A DNA stretch of 59,708 nucleotides from Verrucomicrobiales bacterium (GTDB taxonomy: Bacteria; Verrucomicrobiota; Verrucomicrobiia; Verrucomicrobiales; DEV007). The position numbers and the translations under genes are program-made. The stretch spans positions 1 through 59,708 of the forward strand of contig JARGPI010000036.1 of assembly GCA_029213005.1 (NCBI GenBank). Direction: 5' to 3'. Numbering within the stretch: the first letter of the stretch is position 1; the number at the start of each line of letters is the position of its first letter. Shown piece after piece: positions 17,080 to 25,697 of this stretch. Under the pieces are notes generated by a model. It did not search any database and was not told where the DNA came from. It saw nothing but the letters and a program-made list of their open reading frames with translations.

Positions 17080-17721
17080 ATGGCAACAGAAATACAAGAG
17101 CTACCTCCGAAGCGTAGAAATCTATTTTCTGCTTTTATCGACAATATTGTGTTTCTTCTCGGGCTGACTTTCCTCGCATGGAGTCTCGAAATCGTTGATT
17201 TTTTCCTGAGCGGTCGTCTGGATAGTTTCGGTATTCAGCCCAGAAATACCAATGGCTTGACGGGGATCCTTACCGCTCACTGGCTACATGGTAATGTGAG
17301 GCACCTCGCATCGAATACCCTGCCGTTCATGATGTTGGGTGGATTTGTTCTCCTCGGTGGCAGGGCCATGTTCTGGAAGGTGAGTCTATTTGTCGGTTTG
17401 TTGGGCGGGTCGTTACTCTGGCTTCTCGGAGGAACCGGAACCAATCACATCGGGGCCAGTCTGGTTATCTTCGGTTACCTCGGATTTTTGTTGGCTCGCG
17501 GTGTTTTCGAACGGAGTGGGCTGTGGGTTACGGTTTCGGTGGTCACTCTATTGCTCTACGGCGGGATGATTTTCGGAGTCCTCCCGGGCCAGGAAGGCGT
17601 CTCCTGGAGGGGACATCTCTTCGGATTTCTGAGCGGGATTGCCGCTGCCCGATTCCTGATTCCGAAAAATCTTCCAGTCTATCGTGTCCGACCTCCTGAA
17701 TTGCCTCCCTCTACTTCGTGA
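17080..17721 (+). CDS. Rhomboid family intramembrane serine protease
   Basis: The product of 213 residues has six hydrophobic segments. The catalytic pair is present: Ser127 in TNHIGASLVIFGYLG (the GxSx motif) and His179 in SWRGHLFGFLSG. The conserved HxxxN of helix 2 appears as H75-L-A-S-N79. Rhomboids cleave membrane-spanning segments of substrate proteins in the lipid bilayer. The substrate is unknown. The gene is 58 bp upstream of the SGNH-DUF1080 gene on the same strand. Confidence 0.92.
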   Translation: MATEIQELPPKRRNLFSAFIDNIVFLLGLTFLAWSLEIVDFFLSGRLDSFGIQPRNTNGLTGILTAHWLHGNVRHLASNTLPFMMLGGFVLLGGRAMFWKVSLFVGLLGGSLLWLLGGTGTNHIGASLVIFGYLGFLLARGVFERSGLWVTVSVVTLLLYGGMIFGVLPGQEGVSWRGHLFGFLSGIAAARFLIPKNLPVYRVRPPELPPSTS

Positions 17722-17778
17722 TTCGTTTCGCCCCGATTACGTGGCTGGAGATATCCGGACGAGGATCTTTGTTTCCGG

Positions 17779-19122
17779 ATGCATAAATCGACTTTTCTGC
17801 TTCTTATTGTCGCCCTTGTCGGGGCGCTGATCTCCCCTTTCAGCGATGCTCAGCAAAAGAAAAAAAACGGAGCTTTTACGGCGATCGTAGATGATCCTTC
17901 TTTACCCCGGGCATTGATCATTGGTGATTCGATTTCGATTGGGTATACCCTTGCGACCCGGGAGGCGCTAGCCGGTAAAGTTAATCTGCATCGCATTCCA
18001 ACCAATGCCGGTCACACCGGGATGGGCATTGCCGGGCTGCCGAAATGGCTGGCAGAAAAGAAGGGCAAATGGGACGTGATTCACTTTAACTTCGGGTTAT
18101 GGGATCTTTGCTACCGCCATCCCGATTCAAAAACTCAGGGCAAACGGGATAAAATCAACGGAACCGTGACCCACTCCGTGGAAGAGTATCGTGCCAACCT
18201 CGATACGATCGTCACCGAATTGAAAAAGACCGGGGCACAACTGGTTTTCGCTACGACGACACCGGTCCCGGAAGAGGAGGCGGGTCGCAAAGTCGGAGAT
18301 GATCTTACCTATAACAAAGCCGCCGTCGAGGTCATGCAAAAACACGGAGTCGCGATAAACGATCTACATAGTGTAATGGCCGGGAAAATGGAGCAATACG
18401 CAGTCAAGCCGGGCGATGTCCATTACAAGGCAGAGGGCTCCGAAATACTGGCGCGAAAAGTTGCTGATGCAATCTTGGAAGCTCTCCCCGGAGGTGAGCC
18501 AGTCGTTCTCTATGATGGAGAAAACTTTGACCACTGGAATATGGAAGAGCCCGGAGGTTGGATCATCGAAGCAGACGGTGCCATGACCTGCCTGATGAAA
18601 GAAGTCGAAAAGAAGGGTAAAAAGCGGACCGTAGGACGCGGTGATCTATGGAGTAAAAAAATGTATGGTGATTTTGAACTGTCCGTAAAATACAAACTGT
18701 CCGAAGGGGCTAACAGCGGCATCTTTTACCGAACCAATATTGACGATCCCGTTCAGGATGGATTCGAACTTCAACTCATGGATAACGTGGGGTTTCAGAA
18801 AACTCACGGTGAAAAAGAGGATCGCAAACTGAACGGCTCATTTTATGATTGTCTGGCACCATCGAGCAATCCGCAAAACCCGATTGGTGAGTGGAACGAC
18901 GTGGTTATTCATTGCAAGGGGCCCCGGATTCAATTCACCATCAATGGTGTGCAAGTTATCGATGTGAATGTTAATGACTGGACCGAAAGCGGGAAAAATC
19001 CGGATGGCACACCCAATAAGTTCAAAAAAGCGATTCGGGACAAACCCCGCGTCGGTGCCATCGGGCTGCAAAATCACGGACAGAAAGTGTGGTTCAAAGA
19101 TATCGCCATTCGCGAGCTTTAA
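17779..19122 (+). CDS. Secreted SGNH hydrolase fused to a DUF1080 (3-keto-disaccharide hydrolase-like) domain
   Basis: The 447-residue protein has a signal peptide (about 1-24). An SGNH/GDSL domain follows (about 43-228) with the nucleophile Ser51 in ALIIGDSISIGY, a later NAGHTGMG block, and D213/H215 in PGDVHYKAEG. A DUF1080 domain fills residues about 232-447, with YDGENFDHWNM, GANSGIFYRTN, LNGSFYDCLAP and GAIGLQNHG. SGNH enzymes remove acyl groups from sugars. DUF1080 is a laminin-G-like fold linked to 3-keto-glycoside hydrolysis and sugar binding. The fusion suggests deacylation coupled to glycan binding or cleavage outside the cell. Confidence 0.88.
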   Translation: MHKSTFLLLIVALVGALISPFSDAQQKKKNGAFTAIVDDPSLPRALIIGDSISIGYTLATREALAGKVNLHRIPTNAGHTGMGIAGLPKWLAEKKGKWDVIHFNFGLWDLCYRHPDSKTQGKRDKINGTVTHSVEEYRANLDTIVTELKKTGAQLVFATTTPVPEEEAGRKVGDDLTYNKAAVEVMQKHGVAINDLHSVMAGKMEQYAVKPGDVHYKAEGSEILARKVADAILEALPGGEPVVLYDGENFDHWNMEEPGGWIIEADGAMTCLMKEVEKKGKKRTVGRGDLWSKKMYGDFELSVKYKLSEGANSGIFYRTNIDDPVQDGFELQLMDNVGFQKTHGEKEDRKLNGSFYDCLAPSSNPQNPIGEWNDVVIHCKGPRIQFTINGVQVIDVNVNDWTESGKNPDGTPNKFKKAIRDKPRVGAIGLQNHGQKVWFKDIAIREL

Positions 19123-19139
19123 TGGAGAGTCCGCAAACT

Positions 19140-19207
19140 CTTGTTCCTGCTCTTAATTGTGGCGGAACAAGAGCAAGATTAAGAGCAAGATTAAGAGCAG
19201 GAACAAG
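19140..19207. repeat. Large inverted repeat built from AAGAGC/GCTCTT-type purine/pyrimidine repeats
   Basis: An 18-bp arm at 19140-19157 (CTTGTTCCTGCTCTTAAT) is perfectly repeated in inverse at 19190-19207. Between them AAGAGCAAGATT is repeated almost in tandem. It lies between the convergent SGNH-DUF1080 and PmoA-like genes. The same sequence style reappears at the right end of the window, so it is probably a dispersed intergenic repeat. It may fold into a long hairpin that ends transcription, although no T-run follows. Confidence 0.8.
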
Positions 19208-19247
19208 ATAGCGAAAGTTATTTGCGATCTAGTATGAACGCGCATTT

Positions 19248-19282
19248 TGTACCCTGTACAGTCTCAAATTGTGCAGGGTGCA
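19248..19282. repeat. 22-bp-period TGTAC array, locus A (two units)
   Basis: TGTACCCTGTACA at 19248-19260 and TGTGCAGGGTGCA at 19270-19282 (an inverted, two-substitution copy) have starts exactly 22 bp apart, with the 9-base spacer GTCTCAAAT. It lies between convergent genes, 13 bases from the end of the leftward PmoA-like gene. Confidence 0.85.
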
Positions 19283-19294
19283 ATCGTGATTTCT

Positions 19295-20293
19295 CTACTT
19301 TTCGGCGTCGTGCCTTTCGATACCGATGTGAATATGGCTTTTGGGTTTCGTAATCAGTTTGAAGCCTCCCCGTTGACCGAATTCCTTCGCAATTTTTCCG
19401 GCTTTATCCGCATCATATAGTCCAGAATGGGAGTAGAGCAAATACCGCAAAACGAGCGGTTCATCTTTAGTAATGGTATAGGCTTCGTTCATTCCGAACG
19501 AGGCCCCCATCCAGCCGTCCTGCCGGACGTGCCAATGGGTCGGATACCTGGGATTCCCGGGGTGGTCGAAGAAGGTGATGCCTTCGTCGACCGTTTTACG
19601 CTCATCCCCTTTACCGATGGCTACGGGCCCGCTGTAGTCCATCCAACGCGCCGGTTTCCCGAAGATTTCTTTTTCACTGATTTGTCCCTCGCTGTTAGTG
19701 AGTTGACCTGATCCGAAATGCTCGGAAATGGACTTGGCCACTCTGACAGCAAAGAATCCGAAATTGGTTTGTTCCAGCTCTACTTTTTCGGCATTGGCAG
19801 GAGGGCGAAAGGTGCTCTGTAACTCTAGTAGATATTCGCCGCCGGTCTTCGGAATCATCGCTGCTACTAATTCCTGTTCCATCTGCTCAACGCCGTCTTC
19901 ACTATACCAACCCAGCAGGCTGCCCATAATCGCTTCGGTATCGCTGTCGTGATAGGTGAGCCATTGTTTCTGCCGAATTTGGGTGCCACTGGAGTTTCCC
20001 CAGAAATTGTGACCGTTTAATTTGTGGTGGGCAAACCACACAGAAAGGTGATGGTCGTGATTCGGGGCCCCGGGGTGCCCCATGCGGGTCAGTGACGCAC
20101 CCGAAGGTCCGGTGAAAGGGTAGAAAAACGGTCGGGGATATTTGGGATCAAAATGCCAGCGGGTTTTTTCCTCCCCTCGGTATTGAAATGTTGCCTGATT
20201 ATCGGGTAGAGGAATCACTTCCGAAAGCGGGAGCGTTTGTGTTAGTGCGGCACTTAGGGGTGCCAGATGTATGAGTATCAGAAACAAGCGCAT
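19295..20293 (-). CDS. Secreted PmoA family protein (DUF6807), copy 1
   Basis: The 332-residue protein has a signal peptide (about 1-18). Family motifs include PRPFFYPFTGPSGASLTR, the His cluster PNHDHHLSVWFAHH, NGHNFWG, and FFDHPGNPRYPTHWHVR near residue 245. DUF6807/PmoA-like proteins are common in Verrucomicrobiota and Planctomycetota near sugar-catabolic genes. The biochemical role is not firmly known, and the conserved His/Asp residues suggest a metal-dependent or sugar-binding function. The name PmoA is historical and does not mean methane monooxygenase. It faces another PmoA-like gene (20423) head to head, so both share a 129-bp control region. Confidence 0.88.
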   Translation of the reverse strand: MRLFLILIHLAPLSAALTQTLPLSEVIPLPDNQATFQYRGEEKTRWHFDPKYPRPFFYPFTGPSGASLTRMGHPGAPNHDHHLSVWFAHHKLNGHNFWGNSSGTQIRQKQWLTYHDSDTEAIMGSLLGWYSEDGVEQMEQELVAAMIPKTGGEYLLELQSTFRPPANAEKVELEQTNFGFFAVRVAKSISEHFGSGQLTNSEGQISEKEIFGKPARWMDYSGPVAIGKGDERKTVDEGITFFDHPGNPRYPTHWHVRQDGWMGASFGMNEAYTITKDEPLVLRYLLYSHSGLYDADKAGKIAKEFGQRGGFKLITKPKSHIHIGIERHDAEK

Positions 20294-20422
20294 CGGTTAA
20301 AAATAGGGAGTCTCTGTCTGCTGTCCAACTTTCTTCAAGGCGCAATGCAGAGGTCGAGTGATCCCTCATTCCGTATTTAAATTGTTTTGCTCAGAGCGAC
20401 GATAATTTGTTTCCTTTAGCTT

Positions 20423-21388
20423 ATGAAAACTCATGTTTTGCTACTTACCTGGTTTTTAATGGGAGGTCTTTTGCTTTCCGGAGATGTGAAAATCAGTCAG
20501 CTGGACGATCGCTTTCGCGTTGAAATTGATGGCGAACTTTTCACCGAGTGGCAGATGGGAGACTGGGCGGTTCCCTATCTCTACCCCGTGATTGGGCCGG
20601 ACGGCGAAAACATCACGAGACATTACCCGATGAAATCCGGGGTCGAAGGCGAGTCTCAGGATCATCCTCACCATCGTTCGATTCGTTTTTCTCATCGCGA
20701 CATTAACGGGGCAAGTTTCTGGTCCCCGGACCGCCCCACTAACGATAAATCGACTAAAATTGATCTGGTTGAAGTCAAATCGATGAAATCGGGCGAGAGC
20801 GGTGAACTGATTTTAGAGAACTCCTGGAAAATTAATGATGAAGAGATCATGCGGGAGACTTTCCGACTCGCAATTCATCCCTTACCTAATCGTGAAGTCC
20901 TCATGGATTTTGATACCAAATTGGTAGCAACCGGAGGCGATGTCACTTTCGGCGATAATAAAGATGGAGGGATGGGTATCCGCGTGGCGTCGACCATGGC
21001 AGTGAAGCATCACAAAACAAAAGAGGGTAAAGGAACGATCCAAAACAGTAACGGCGAACTCAATGCGGCGGCCTGGGGAAAGCGGGCCGACTGGGCTGAC
21101 TACTATGGGCCGGGCAGAAGCGGAAAGGTAGTAGGGATTGCGATTTTTGATCACCCTGAAAATTTCCGTCATCCCGTTCACTGGCATGCCAGAGAATATG
21201 GATTAATGACGGCGAACCGGTTCGGCACCGGGCACTTCGAGAAGCAGCAGGGTGCTAAGATGGGAGACGGGGCTCACACGGTGAAGAAAGGCGACAGTCT
21301 TGATTTAAAACATCGTCTCTACTTCCATCATGGATCCACCGAAGAAGCAGGCGTTGCAAAGAGGTACGCCGACTACGTCGGTAAGTAA
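20423..21388 (+). CDS. Secreted PmoA family protein (DUF6807), copy 2
   Basis: The 321-residue protein has a signal peptide (about 1-19). Motifs are PYLYPVIGPDGENITRHYP, the His cluster DHPHHRSIRFSHRD, INGASFW, and FDHPENFRHPVHWHARE. It is closer to copy 3 (33502) than to copy 1, since both have GPxGENxTRHYP. It is divergent from copy 1 and ends three bases before the end of the convergent PEGA gene. Secretion and family are well supported; the substrate is unknown. Confidence 0.9.
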   Translation: MKTHVLLLTWFLMGGLLLSGDVKISQLDDRFRVEIDGELFTEWQMGDWAVPYLYPVIGPDGENITRHYPMKSGVEGESQDHPHHRSIRFSHRDINGASFWSPDRPTNDKSTKIDLVEVKSMKSGESGELILENSWKINDEEIMRETFRLAIHPLPNREVLMDFDTKLVATGGDVTFGDNKDGGMGIRVASTMAVKHHKTKEGKGTIQNSNGELNAAAWGKRADWADYYGPGRSGKVVGIAIFDHPENFRHPVHWHAREYGLMTANRFGTGHFEKQQGAKMGDGAHTVKKGDSLDLKHRLYFHHGSTEEAGVAKRYADYVGK

Positions 21389-21391
21389 AGA

Positions 21392-23467
21392 TTACTGAGG
21401 CATCAGGACCACCCGGAACCCGATATCGTTCCCGTCTTTTTCGGATGGTCTGCCACCTCTGCGATAGGATTTTTCGAGGGTCACTTGAGTTGACCTCAAC
21501 CAGGATCCGCCCCGGAGGACCTTTCGCTCGGTTCCGACCCATTCCTGACGGACCACAGCGCCTTCTTTTTCTGCGAGATTGAGGATCTGCTGGGAATACC
21601 AATCGAGAACCCATTCGGCGACGTTCCCGCGAATATCGTAGAGTCCATAGCTATTCGGAGCGGCGCTACCTACCGGTTGTGATGACCGGTACTTTTTATA
21701 GGCGCTCGAAATTGCATTGGTAAGATTGGCATCACCCGCGAACTCGGACCATTCACCGTCTGAAGGCAGGCGATAGTGATAACCTTCCGGAACATTACCT
21801 AGCCCTCTCTCAAATACCGTCAACTTATCGCAACAGCGGGTCGCATCATACCAGCTGACGCTGTCGACCGGATGCTTAGGATCTTTGAAATCGCTGGGGT
21901 TTTCCTTCATGAGCCGCTCATAGGTCTCCTGAGTCATTTCGGTATCAGCAACCCAACCGCCCAGATTTTCGAACCAGATCATTTGCTGACCGAGCCCATT
22001 GATAAAATTGCGATTCACCACCGGGATTGTATCTGTCGCTAATTTGGTATTGAAAGCCAACTGGCTGCCCGGCTCCACGATTCCCGAGAGAGAGGCGGTT
22101 TTGTAATTTTCTTTCGACAGCGTGTAGGAATACTGGCCCGGAGATACCACCGGTTTTCTGAGAGGTGTCCTTCCGATCGGGATTCCGTTAGCGACCACGG
22201 CAGCGCCGGGTGGATCCGTCTCAATCGATACTGATCCGTAGGCAAACGGGAAATGGACTTGGTTACTTTGCGAGCCTTCGATGTAGGCGGCATTCGTCAC
22301 CTTCATCAAACCGTTGTGCCTTGCCTCGAAAAGATAATCTCCCTCCGGAACCTCCATGATAAAAGGTGTCACTGACACGCTGCTGCCGATGCGTCGATTG
22401 TTGTGGTAGACCGCAGCACCGTCGGGATCGCTACTGAAAGTGACCATCGACCGTTTCCAGGCGAACTCGAGGTTTTGAGTCACGTTGCCGGTGACTTCGA
22501 CGGTTCGTTTGATCGGAGCCCAGTCGCGATACCGAAGTTCGACGTGATGCCTTCCCGGAGGCAGATCTGATAAAGTTAACGGAGTGACGCCTCTTTTCGC
22601 CATTTGGCCCTGACCCAGAGACGCCCAGACCTCAGCCCCCACAGGATCACTCACGATGTTGACTCCGCCCCGCGCAAATACCGCTGAAACGGAGGCGCTG
22701 CGATTGTGCTCCACCTTCACGAGTTGAGAATAGTCCGGCCAGCCTTCAGCAGACATGAGAACGCGGTATTCTCCGGCGGCGAGTGATTCGACTTTCGCGG
22801 GAGTTTTTCCGATTTCGATGACGTCTCCTAAATCATCGCTCCCGGAAGAGGCCGGTTTGATGATTTTAAAATCGATTCCCCGTGGCTCGCTGACTAATTC
22901 GATATTTCCCACGCTCTTCTGCAGTGAAATTTTGGGAAGGAGAGTGGTTTGCTTATCGACCACTGCCACCGTTTTTACAACGGGTTCAAAGCCCTGCATT
23001 TCTATGCGGACTTCGGTTTTGCCCACCGGTAGCTTCTTTATTTCGGCCGGGGTTGTCATTGATTGACGGCCTGCAATCGTCACTTTTGCGCCTTCCGGCT
23101 CTGAGGTGACGACGATATTGCCGTTGGCTTCTTCGAGACGTTTTTTGACCAGAGGAAGCGACGCTTTTGCCTCAAGATTACCCGGGTGGGTTTTGAGAAC
23201 CGATTCGTAGATTTGTCCGGCTTTGTTCCAGTTTCCGCGAGAAACGGCGAGTCTGGCTTCGGCAAGTGACTTTTCGATGGTCGGGGATGTCGATTGCTCG
23301 ACCACCGGCGCCTTAGCTCTGGCGTTTTTCTTTCCGAGCCAAATTCCCCCGGCAATGCCTCCGGCCAGAGCGATGCAAGTGATCAGCACCCAGAGAAGCT
23401 GGCTCTGCGAACCGCTTTTCGGCGGCCTCGGCGGGGGAAGGTCAATGCTGGTTTCACGCTCTTTCAT
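21392..23467 (-). CDS. Membrane-anchored TPR-PEGA protein with a C-terminal formylglycine-generating-enzyme-like (SUMF1) domain
   Basis: The 691-residue protein has a cytoplasmic Pro-rich N-terminus, one membrane helix (about 26-45), a TPR-like segment (about 65-110), and then about five PEGA repeats in tandem (about 117-470), each with SDPxGAxV or SEPxGAxV-like cores. A C-terminal SUMF1/FGE-type domain covers about 480-691 (MIWFENLGGWVADTEMT, HPVDSVSWYDATRCCDKL, YRLPSDGEWSEFAG, DIRGNVAEWV, VLRGGSW, DIGFRVV). FGE-like domains without the two active-site cysteines bind rather than oxidise. The adjacent Cys pair here is at the CCDKL region only, so enzymatic activity is doubtful. A surface or kinase-associated scaffold is plausible. 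Confidence 0.85.
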   Translation of the reverse strand: MKERETSIDLPPPRPPKSGSQSQLLWVLITCIALAGGIAGGIWLGKKNARAKAPVVEQSTSPTIEKSLAEARLAVSRGNWNKAGQIYESVLKTHPGNLEAKASLPLVKKRLEEANGNIVVTSEPEGAKVTIAGRQSMTTPAEIKKLPVGKTEVRIEMQGFEPVVKTVAVVDKQTTLLPKISLQKSVGNIELVSEPRGIDFKIIKPASSGSDDLGDVIEIGKTPAKVESLAAGEYRVLMSAEGWPDYSQLVKVEHNRSASVSAVFARGGVNIVSDPVGAEVWASLGQGQMAKRGVTPLTLSDLPPGRHHVELRYRDWAPIKRTVEVTGNVTQNLEFAWKRSMVTFSSDPDGAAVYHNNRRIGSSVSVTPFIMEVPEGDYLFEARHNGLMKVTNAAYIEGSQSNQVHFPFAYGSVSIETDPPGAAVVANGIPIGRTPLRKPVVSPGQYSYTLSKENYKTASLSGIVEPGSQLAFNTKLATDTIPVVNRNFINGLGQQMIWFENLGGWVADTEMTQETYERLMKENPSDFKDPKHPVDSVSWYDATRCCDKLTVFERGLGNVPEGYHYRLPSDGEWSEFAGDANLTNAISSAYKKYRSSQPVGSAAPNSYGLYDIRGNVAEWVLDWYSQQILNLAEKEGAVVRQEWVGTERKVLRGGSWLRSTQVTLEKSYRRGGRPSEKDGNDIGFRVVLMPQ

Positions 23468-23686
23468 GAGAAAGATTCGAAGGAATAGTCTATCTAATAA
23501 ATGGTTAAGGAAAGTTAGTTTGTCTATCGATTCTTCGGTTTTTCTCGCTGGTTATCCAATAGGAGACCCTCACCTTCAGTGTTTCTTCTCACAAAAGTCA
23601 AAATCGTGACACAAATTGATTCCCTATTGGCGTGCCAGATTAAACTTTCTATTTTCGGCAGAGGATTGAGAATCCATTATTCTGGT

Positions 23687-24082
23687 ATGCGCATCAAAGT
23701 ACTGACGATCGATGATGAAAGCTCGTTTACGAGCCTGATCAGAATGAATCTTGAGCGGGAGGGGGAATTTGAGGTTCAGGAAGAGAATGATCCGACATAT
23801 GCTCTGTCGGTGGCGAGGGAATTTTGTCCTCACGTGATTCTGCTCGATATGGTGATGCCCGGGTTAACCGGGGCTGAGATTGCTGAGCTCTTCGGTGAAG
23901 ATCCGAATTTGAGGCGGATTCCAATTGTCATGCTGACTGCATTGGTCTCGCGGGATGAAAGCGGGGATGATGAGTTTTTTGTGCCGCAGGTTAAAAAGGT
24001 GCTTCCGAAGCCTGTTGATTTGGCAACTTTGAAAAATACTTTGTTCGAAGTCGTTGCGAACGATCAGCGACCTGCTCCATAA
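23687..24082 (+). CDS. Single-domain response regulator (CheY-like receiver)
   Basis: The start is set at the ATG at 23687, where the domain begins MRIKVLTIDDE; an upstream in-frame extension to 23579 shows no conserved sequence. The 131-residue product is a lone receiver domain with acidic pocket D9/D10, phospho-acceptor D54 in ILLDMVMPG, T84 and K108. No output domain follows. It probably signals by protein contact like CheY. It is followed after seven bases by folC, with which it may share a transcript. No histidine kinase gene is near. Confidence 0.87.
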   Translation: MRIKVLTIDDESSFTSLIRMNLEREGEFEVQEENDPTYALSVAREFCPHVILLDMVMPGLTGAEIAELFGEDPNLRRIPIVMLTALVSRDESGDDEFFVPQVKKVLPKPVDLATLKNTLFEVVANDQRPAP

Positions 24083-24089
24083 TACCGGA

Positions 24090-25331
24090 ATGTCCGCAAA
24101 TTATGAAGAGAGTCTCGAATGGCTCTACAGCACGCAGCTTTTCGGAATCAAGTTGGGTCTGGAAAATGTCACCCGACTGATCGAATCCCTGGAGTTGCCC
24201 GGCCAGCTGGCGGGGCGGAAGATCCTTCACATCGCGGGGACCAATGGAAAAGGGTCTGTTTGCGCCTTTTCTGATCAGATCCTCCGGGATGCCGGTCTGA
24301 CGGTCGGGATGTTCACCAGCCCTCATCTGATTTCTTTTACCGAGCGGATAAAAGTTAATGGCCAGGCTGCGGACGAGTGTTTTCTTGCCGAACAGATTGA
24401 TCTGATCCGCGAAAAGGTGAAGGAATGGGAGACTCACCCCACGTTCTTCGAAATCACTTTAGCCATCGGTCTGCTCTATTTTTGCGATCGGAACTGTGAC
24501 ATCATCATTCTGGAAACCGGAATGGGGGGGCGACTCGATGCGACCAATTCCCTGAAGGCAGACGTCAGCGTGATTACCCAGATCTCTCTCGATCATCAGC
24601 AGTGGCTCGGTGAAGATATTCGGGCTATCGCCGCTGAAAAGGCGGGGATTCTTAAACCGGAGGTCCCGGTGATCGTTGCGGACGTCGATCCCGCTGCCCG
24701 CGATGTGATTGGACGACGGGCTCTGACTTTGGGGATTCCCTACATCGAAGCGCATCCTCTCCCTGAGGAGTGGAAGCTGGGCCTGGCCGGTCCTCACCAG
24801 CGGGAAAATGCGGCTCTGGCAGTTGAGGCGGCGTGCCGATTGGAGGGGGATAGGCTCACATTGGACGGAATTCAGAAGTCGCTGAGCATGACTCGGTGGC
24901 CGGGCCGGTTCCAGTCAGTGGGAGATTCTGTGATCGTGGATGGTGCCCACAATGAAGCTGCCGCCCGGGCGCTGGCTGCGACGTGGACGGAAACTTTTCG
25001 CGGTGGCGAAAAGGCGACGTTAATTTTCGGGGCCGCCCACAGCAAAGATGTGAAGGGGATATTTTACCACCTGGGGCCTCTGGCCCGTCGGGTCATTTTT
25101 GTCCCGATCAAATCGGAGAGACGGCTTTCGCCTGAAGAAATGTCCCAGTCCCTCAGCGATGCCGGATACTCCGGTGTGGAGACTTTTAGTGTTACCTCAG
25201 TTAAAGCGGCGATTGCTCAAGCACGGAACTTTCCGGAGAAAATCCTGATAGCCGGTTCGCTGTTTTTGGTCGGGGAAGCGCTTTCTGCGCTGGAGGATGA
25301 GCCTGAAGCGTTCGAGGTCAGTCTTCAGTAA
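24090..25331 (+). CDS. folC: Bifunctional folylpolyglutamate synthase / dihydrofolate synthase
   Basis: The start is placed at the ATG at 24090, giving 413 residues and no overlap with the upstream regulator gene. The Mur-ligase-like ATP loop HIAGTNGKGSVCAFSD is present, followed by GMFTSPHLISFTERIKVNG, LETGMGGRLDATNSL and ITQISLDHQQWLG. DGAHNEAAARALA in the C-terminal domain is the FolC glutamate-ligase signature. The enzyme adds glutamate to dihydropteroate and folates. Its stop overlaps the stop of the convergent IF-1-like gene by 14 bases. Confidence 0.94.
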   Translation: MSANYEESLEWLYSTQLFGIKLGLENVTRLIESLELPGQLAGRKILHIAGTNGKGSVCAFSDQILRDAGLTVGMFTSPHLISFTERIKVNGQAADECFLAEQIDLIREKVKEWETHPTFFEITLAIGLLYFCDRNCDIIILETGMGGRLDATNSLKADVSVITQISLDHQQWLGEDIRAIAAEKAGILKPEVPVIVADVDPAARDVIGRRALTLGIPYIEAHPLPEEWKLGLAGPHQRENAALAVEAACRLEGDRLTLDGIQKSLSMTRWPGRFQSVGDSVIVDGAHNEAAARALAATWTETFRGGEKATLIFGAAHSKDVKGIFYHLGPLARRVIFVPIKSERRLSPEEMSQSLSDAGYSGVETFSVTSVKAAIAQARNFPEKILIAGSLFLVGEALSALEDEPEAFEVSLQ

Positions 25332-25542
25332 TCCAGCGAATCACTTTCGAGCGGGTCATATCGTAAGGGGAGAAAGTCACTTCGACTGACTTTCCTACGA
25401 CATTGCCGGGATATGGCGGCCCGTCCTTGGCTAACACGGCGATGGCAACATAGCCGTTCGCCATTTTCACATCAAAGAGACGTCCTTCTTCTCTTTCGTG
25501 GACGATTTCGCCGCGTCCGCTGATCGTTGGTCTTTCTGCCAT
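25318..25542 (-). CDS. infA: Divergent translation initiation factor IF-1 paralogue
   Basis: The start at 25542 (MAERPTISG) gives 74 residues, the usual IF-1 size; a longer in-frame start at 25590 is possible. The S1/OB-fold core is recognisable (GEIVHEREEGRLFDVKMANG, VEVTFSPYDMTRSKVIRWI), with the IF-1 signature SPYDxT. The mid region NPYPGNV replaces the usual HISGKMRxxFIR, so rRNA contacts differ from canonical IF-1. IF-1 blocks the ribosomal A site during initiation. A second, canonical IF-1 lies at 28138. It is monocistronic and convergent with folC. Confidence 0.75.
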   Translation of the reverse strand: MAERPTISGRGEIVHEREEGRLFDVKMANGYVAIAVLAKDGPPYPGNVVGKSVEVTFSPYDMTRSKVIRWITED

Positions 25543-25653
25543 AAAACTCAATTTGAAGGCCAATTTACCGGACGATACCGGCGAAATCATCGATTTTTCG
25601 CAAAAAAGCCTAATTTTATTGATAAATACTTATATTTAAGATTGCTTAACTAA

Positions 25654-25671
25654 ATTATTATTCATAATAAT
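25654..25671. promoter_or_regulatory. AT-rich palindrome upstream of the TPR glycosyltransferase gene
   Basis: ATTATTAT at 25654-25661 and ATAATAAT at 25664-25671 form an 18-bp inverted repeat with a two-base centre, about 26 bases before the start at 25698. It may be an operator or part of the promoter. Similar TATTA/TAATA palindromes stand upstream of the secretin and of the LysM gene at 35944. Confidence 0.35.
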
Positions 25672-25697
25672 CTGGTGGTTAAAGAATTTTCTCAGTT

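Noticed and set aside
23556..23630. CCAATAGG / CCTATTGG inverted repeat upstream of the response regulator
   Set aside because: The arms are only 8 bp and about 60 bp apart, so a functional pairing is not convincing.
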